Shown here one piece after another: positions 60,722 to 64,000 of a DNA stretch of 64,000 nucleotides. Source of the stretch: Sphingomonas metalli (lineage in GTDB: Bacteria; Pseudomonadota; Alphaproteobacteria; Sphingomonadales; Sphingomonadaceae); the NCBI RefSeq assembly GCF_014641735.1, contig NZ_BMIH01000001.1:1189667-1253666 (forward strand), written 5' to 3'. The notes beneath the pieces were generated by a model. The model was given only the letters and a program-made list of their open reading frames with translations, was not told the origin of the DNA and made no database searches. The translations under genes were made by a program, and so were the position numbers. Each line of letters starts with the position of its first letter. Within the stretch, counting starts at the first letter, position 1.

Positions 60722-61393
60722 TCAGTCGCTTGCCGCCATCAGTCCGGACAGAGCCTCCAGCCCTTCGGCAATATGCGCCCGCATCGCAGCCTCCGCGCCG
60801 GGGCCATCTTCGCTGATGATCGCCGCCGTGACCCGCTGGTGGCTGGTATTCGCCATGCGGATCCGTTCGCTGTTGTAGAAGGAGGTGAACAGCAGCCGGT
60901 AGACCGGCACGCGCAGATATTCGAGAAAGCGACCGACATAGGCGTTGTGGCCGCCAGCGATGATCGCATGATGCCACGCATCGTTGCAGCGCGCGAACGC
61001 CATATGGTCGCCAGCCGCCGCGGCGATGTCGAGATCCCGCTGGATCGTCTGCAGCGCCGCTTTTTCCCCGGCAGTGCCCTCGACCGCGAAGTCGTGCGCC
61101 GCCATCCCCTCTAGCGCCATGCGGGCGCGATAGAGTTCGCGAATATCCGACCGCGAATGGCGGCGTACGGACGCGCCGCGAAAGGCTTCCACGACGATCA
61201 GCCCTTCGGCCTCGAGACGGCGAAAGGCATCGCGAATGCGACTGCGGCTCGCCCCGATCTCGCGCGTGATGTCCGCTTCGATCAGTCGTTGCCCCGGCGC
61301 AGCCATTCCGGTCCGGATCCGCTCGCGCAGCCAATTCTCGACATCCGCGGAAGAGGGAGAGGTCGCGGGTTGCTCCGTAGGTCGCTTAGCCAT
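60722..61393 (-). CDS. GntR family transcriptional regulator (FCD/FadR type)
   Basis: 223 residues from ATG 61393. Winged helix: LIEADITREIGASRSRIRDA followed by FRRLEAEGLIVVEAFRGASV. The C-terminal FCD ligand domain (about 85-210) has ARMALEGMAAHDFAVEG, CNDAWHHAIIAGGHNAYVGR and a late TSHQRVTAAIISEDG with the His expected for metal-assisted ligand binding. Likely repressor of the MFS, P450 and receptor genes through the two palindromes. Convergent with the P450 gene, 17 bases apart. Confidence 0.9.
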   Translation of the reverse strand: MAKRPTEQPATSPSSADVENWLRERIRTGMAAPGQRLIEADITREIGASRSRIRDAFRRLEAEGLIVVEAFRGASVRRHSRSDIRELYRARMALEGMAAHDFAVEGTAGEKAALQTIQRDLDIAAAAGDHMAFARCNDAWHHAIIAGGHNAYVGRFLEYLRVPVYRLLFTSFYNSERIRMANTSHQRVTAAIISEDGPGAEAAMRAHIAEGLEALSGLMAASD

Positions 61394-61559
61394 TTCCGCT
61401 GTTCTGCGGCGCCGTCCGGGCCGAAGCAAGCCGCAGTGTTGCCGCGACGCGCAACAGGTCTGCGATGTTCGTGAACGCGCGTCCGCCCGTGACATCTCAG
61501 CCCCGACGGTCGCCAGTCGGCCTTCTAACATCCAGAGGCGTTTGACGGCTTTTGCCGTC

Positions 61560-61751
61560 TCAAGCGCTCCAATCAATCATAGAGCATCTTGTGAGGTCCG
61601 TACGCACTTGGCGTATTACGCCAGCGCAGCCCGTTGTTGTCGACGGACGCGATGCCGCACTGATCATCCACTCGCAGCTTGCCGTGGCTCGTGAAAAGAA
61701 GGTCCGCAGCCGCTTGATCTGCCGGTTCATAAGCCGATTTAGGTCGCTCAT
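61560..61751 (-). CDS. Short ORF with strong ribosome site, possibly a gene remnant
   Basis: 63 residues starting MSDLNRLMNRQIKRLRTFFS. AGGAGG lies exactly 5 bases before the ATG, one of the best ribosome sites in the window, yet the protein then reads as low-quality (SAASRPSTTTGCAGVIRQVR) and ends early. It may be a truncated gene. The remaining part of the 419-base gap 61394-61812 shows nothing else I can support. Confidence 0.33.
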   Translation of the reverse strand: MSDLNRLMNRQIKRLRTFFSRATASCEWMISAASRPSTTTGCAGVIRQVRTDLTRCSMIDWSA

Positions 61752-61812
61752 TCGACCTCCTCGAGAAGCTAGCTTCTCACATAGCTGAGAGCTACATACG
61801 GCGAAGTATCGC

Positions 61813-62751
61813 TTAACACTTTAGAATTTGCACGCCTTCCCGACCCGGAGCTCTCTCGCTCCGTCCGCAACGAGGCCTTGCCAGCCATATCTCACCGCGG
61901 TCGGCGTCGACGACGAGGCGGAATCGGCGTAGATGATCGAACCCAAGCAGCATCGCCGGACTATCGGCCCAGCCGAAGGTCTCGAAGATGCTGAGATCGG
62001 CAACCTTGATCGTCGTTGCGCCCAAATTCTGGTTCGACAGGCGCATGGTCCTTACCTGCGCCGTGCGGAGCTGTGCCGCCTTGTCGTTGGCGCCGCGGAT
62101 CGCGCGCAGCGGCACATCGAGCGGCGCAAGGCTGGCACGCGCGGCAAAGGCTTCGTTGGCGCGGCTCTCGCGCGCGCCCGTATCGATCACGGCCATACCG
62201 GCGGTGCCGTTCAGAACCACCGGGATCGCGAGCAGCCCTCCCGTCACCTTGGTCGCGTGGATGGGCTTGCCTAATGAGCGCCTGAGCCGGCCCGCCATGG
62301 CATGCTCGTGGAACAGCACGCGTCGGTGGGCGAAGTCGAACTCCACCAGAGAGCCGCGCATAACGTCCAGCCCGAGGACGCCGGCGATGTCGCGGCGGTC
62401 GGGTTGATCTGCCAGCTCGACGAGTTGCAGGGGTCGACTGCGGGCTCGGTCGATCGCCATGGTCTGGACCTGCCGCATCGGCAGCGTGGCAGCGCCGGTC
62501 TGACCATCCAGCCTTTCCTCTCCTGCTTCGGGAAGATGCCGACTTTCGGCGAACCATCGGTATACCGCAGAGCCCTCCGCCCCGGTGTCGATGATGAAGG
62601 CGGCGGGCCGCCCTTCATCGACCGAGACCGGCGCTACGGGATGGCCGCTGGCAGCGATCGTCAGCGGCGCGGCGCTCCCAGTTGCCGTGGCCGACAGGAG
62701 CGCCACGGCAGGCAGGACGCTCCACCGTCTGCGGTGGCGCTCCGCGGACAT
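61813..62751 (-). CDS. Exported protein with two retropepsin-like aspartyl protease motifs
   Basis: 312 residues with a signal peptide (LPAVALLSATATGSA). Two separate aspartyl protease motifs occur: D55 in AAFIIDTGAEGSAV and D190 in GMAVIDTGARESRAN. Each is followed by the expected hydrophobic strands and an internal Gly-rich segment (IAGVLGLDVMRGSLVEFDFA and SPAMLLGFDHLRRFRLVVDA). It thus looks like two tandem retropepsin-fold halves, as in some bacterial TIGR02281/clan AA proteins. The start overlaps the stop of the PEP-CTERM gene by 1 base. Confidence 0.8.
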   Translation of the reverse strand: MSAERHRRRWSVLPAVALLSATATGSAAPLTIAASGHPVAPVSVDEGRPAAFIIDTGAEGSAVYRWFAESRHLPEAGEERLDGQTGAATLPMRQVQTMAIDRARSRPLQLVELADQPDRRDIAGVLGLDVMRGSLVEFDFAHRRVLFHEHAMAGRLRRSLGKPIHATKVTGGLLAIPVVLNGTAGMAVIDTGARESRANEAFAARASLAPLDVPLRAIRGANDKAAQLRTAQVRTMRLSNQNLGATTIKVADLSIFETFGWADSPAMLLGFDHLRRFRLVVDADRGEIWLARPRCGRSERAPGREGVQILKC

Positions 62752-63395
62752 CAGGCCGTCACCCGATCGGCAAAGCCGCTGCGACGCCGCGCCATGGCTC
62801 CTACCATCGCGAAGCCGAGGATCATCATCGCCCAGGTCGCGGGCTCGGGCACTGCCGGAACGACCGGGCCGTCAACGGGCGCGCCCGTCGCCGTGCCGTT
62901 GATGCGTAGATTGTCGATCTGGACGCCGGCATATTGGATCGCGTGATCCGACGTGAAGCGAAAGCCGAACAGTTGATCGCGCTCGAGCGCCGCCAGGCTA
63001 AAGGCGTAGGAGCCGGTACCCAGTCCGTAGCCTTGGACGATCTGGCCGAACGTGTTGAAGACGAGGGTTCCCGCCGCGTCGTAATGACCGGTGAACCAGG
63101 TGACGTAGTCGTATGAGCGTTCGGTATATTCGGTCAGATCGAAGCTGAAGCTGACATCGCTGTAGTTCTGCAGGCCGAGGTCCGCGACGTACAGGCTGCG
63201 CTCGTTGGGCGAGTAGGTCGCACTATGGCCCAGATAGCCGGAATGGACGCCCCAGCTTCCGGTGACGTTGGAGCTGACGCTTTCCTTGCTGCCGAGCCCG
63301 GCGGAGAAGTCCTGCGTGAAGATAGTCGACGCGCTTGCCGGCGAGGCCATTGCAGCCAGGCAGGATGCGGCGAGCAGAAGCGTGGTACGAAGCAT
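62751..63395 (-). CDS. PEP-CTERM anchored extracellular protein
   Basis: 214 residues. Signal peptide (MLRTTLLLAASCLAAMASPA), then a beta-rich body, and the sorting tail VPEPATWAMMILGFAMVGAM followed by ARRRSG: a PEP motif, one membrane helix and a basic end, as recognised by exosortase. The body (FTQDFSAGLGSKESVSSNVT, DVSFSFDLTEYTERSYDYVT) is a jelly-roll-like, carbohydrate-binding-like region (inference). ATG at 63395 has GAGGGA upstream. Translationally coupled to the aspartyl protease gene. Confidence 0.88.
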   Translation of the reverse strand: MLRTTLLLAASCLAAMASPASASTIFTQDFSAGLGSKESVSSNVTGSWGVHSGYLGHSATYSPNERSLYVADLGLQNYSDVSFSFDLTEYTERSYDYVTWFTGHYDAAGTLVFNTFGQIVQGYGLGTGSYAFSLAALERDQLFGFRFTSDHAIQYAGVQIDNLRINGTATGAPVDGPVVPAVPEPATWAMMILGFAMVGAMARRRSGFADRVTA

Positions 63396-63498
63396 GATAG
63401 ATCCCTCTGTTCGTTGGACGCACGTCATCCCACCCGGACGAGCGTCGTGTCTTGGATGAGCCGCAATCGGGTGGATGCGGCGGTGGTGATGACTGGGG

Positions 63499-64000
63499 CT
63501 AGCCGGCGATGCGCTGCGTTCGGGCGCTCAGCAGGCCCTGGAACGCGGCATAGGTCGAACCATAGGCAGGCAGCGCCTTCATCCGCTGCAACCAAGCGGC
63601 CATCGACGGCCAAGCGCCGATATCGAAGGCGACCAGCTCTGCCAGGGTGACATAGGAGAAGGTCAGGAAGTCCGCGATCGTAAGCGCCTCGCCGACGACG
63701 AAACCCCCACGGGTGCGATCGTCGAGCGCCGAGAGCATCTGCCGCACCGGGGTTTCCGCGACGCTCCGCATCTCCGCGACGGTCGCGGGCGACAAGCCCG
63801 CCGGCACGCCGAAAGCGGTCGGATAGACCGAAAAGATGTCGAGCCAGATGCGCACATCGGTGCTTGCGAAGCTCACCGCTTCATCGACACGCGCTCGGGC
63901 CCGGGTGTCAACGGCGGAGCAAAATCCGGCCACGGTGGCGGTGTAAAAGTAGGCCAGCGGTCGAGGCGTGATGACGACATGGAAAGGGCCCCGATCGGGG
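63499..64000 (-). CDS. Glutathione S-transferase family protein (5' end outside the window)
   Basis: The frame is open to the right edge, so the N-terminal part is missing. The visible C-terminal domain reads RARARVDEAVSFASTDVRIW, then GGFVVGEALTIADFLTFSYV with the GST N-capping motif (LTIADF), and GAWPSMAAWLQRMKALPAYG. A GTG at 63933 gives a short internal open frame but is unlikely to be the start. Substrate unknown. Confidence 0.78.
   Translation of the reverse strand, partial: PDRGPFHVVITPRPLAYFYTATVAGFCSAVDTRARARVDEAVSFASTDVRIWLDIFSVYPTAFGVPAGLSPATVAEMRSVAETPVRQMLSALDDRTRGGFVVGEALTIADFLTFSYVTLAELVAFDIGAWPSMAAWLQRMKALPAYGSTYAAFQGLLSARTQRIAG

Noticed and set aside
63663..63933. Independent short gene starting at GTG 63933
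   Set aside because: The same frame stays open to the right edge and the peptide lacks the GST N-terminal domain, so it is the tail of a longer gene.

Overview
High-GC alphaproteobacterial DNA, most likely a member of the Sphingomonadales. The pointers are a FlbD-type sigma-54 flagellar activator, a MucR/Ros regulator, a TonB-dependent receptor of the kind abundant in sphingomonads, a PEP-CTERM protein ending in the typical PEPATWAMMILGFAMVGA anchor, and dispersed palindromic intergenic repeats. No rRNA, tRNA or CRISPR was seen.

1-22986 is a flagellar locus. Minus-strand genes at the left edge are fliF (partial), fliE and an flbD-like activator. A very large flagellin gene follows on the plus strand. 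Then come minus-strand blocks (lytic transglycosylase-flhA-fliA; flgM-flgN; motA-like-motB-like-flgA), a long plus-strand rod/hook operon (flgBCDEFGHIJKL) and motA-motB. Control can be read from the DNA. Three sigma-54 promoters (TGGCMC-N5-TTGC) drive flgB, the motA-like operon and the transglycosylase-flhA-fliA operon, and two of the three promoter regions carry clusters of CGGCAA/TTGCCG that I infer to be FlbD sites. A different motif (TTAAW-N14-GCCGKT, probably FliA/sigma-28) precedes flagellin and motA, with a looser match before flgM. This is a two-tier cascade in which FlbD/sigma-54 makes FliA and the hook-basal body, and FliA makes filament, stator and FlgM.

22987-31553 is a mixed housekeeping and surface region: a membrane protein, a zinc-ligand-less MucR, a YceD-like protein (DUF177), a ubiquinol-cytochrome c chaperone, BamE, a minimal NfrB/NfrA-like glycosyltransferase and outer-membrane pair, small membrane proteins, and an orphan TbpB-like lipoprotein.

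31554-39725 is a translationally coupled operon glgX-treZ-malQ-treY (glycogen to trehalose). Divergent from it are a circularly permuted ATP-grasp/alpha-E protein and a transglutaminase, a predicted peptide-modifying pair.

43570-52401 holds stress and metabolic genes: a small Gly-rich protein, a CbpA-like DnaJ, YihY, FabI, an acetyltransferase, a MetX-fold hydrolase, a SleB-type hydrolase, a threonine aldolase preceded by an RNA that folds like the SAM-I clan, a maleylacetoacetate isomerase-like GST and a GH43 enzyme.

A decayed IS6-family element (52544-53383) separates this from an accessory catabolic segment (53395-61393): a periplasmic protein, a di-haem peroxidase-like protein, a TonB receptor, an MFS carrier, an unusual P450 and a GntR regulator. 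Two near-identical ATTGT-N2-ACAAT operators mark the MFS/P450 and receptor promoters. The right edge has a double-retropepsin protein coupled to a PEP-CTERM protein, and a partial GST.
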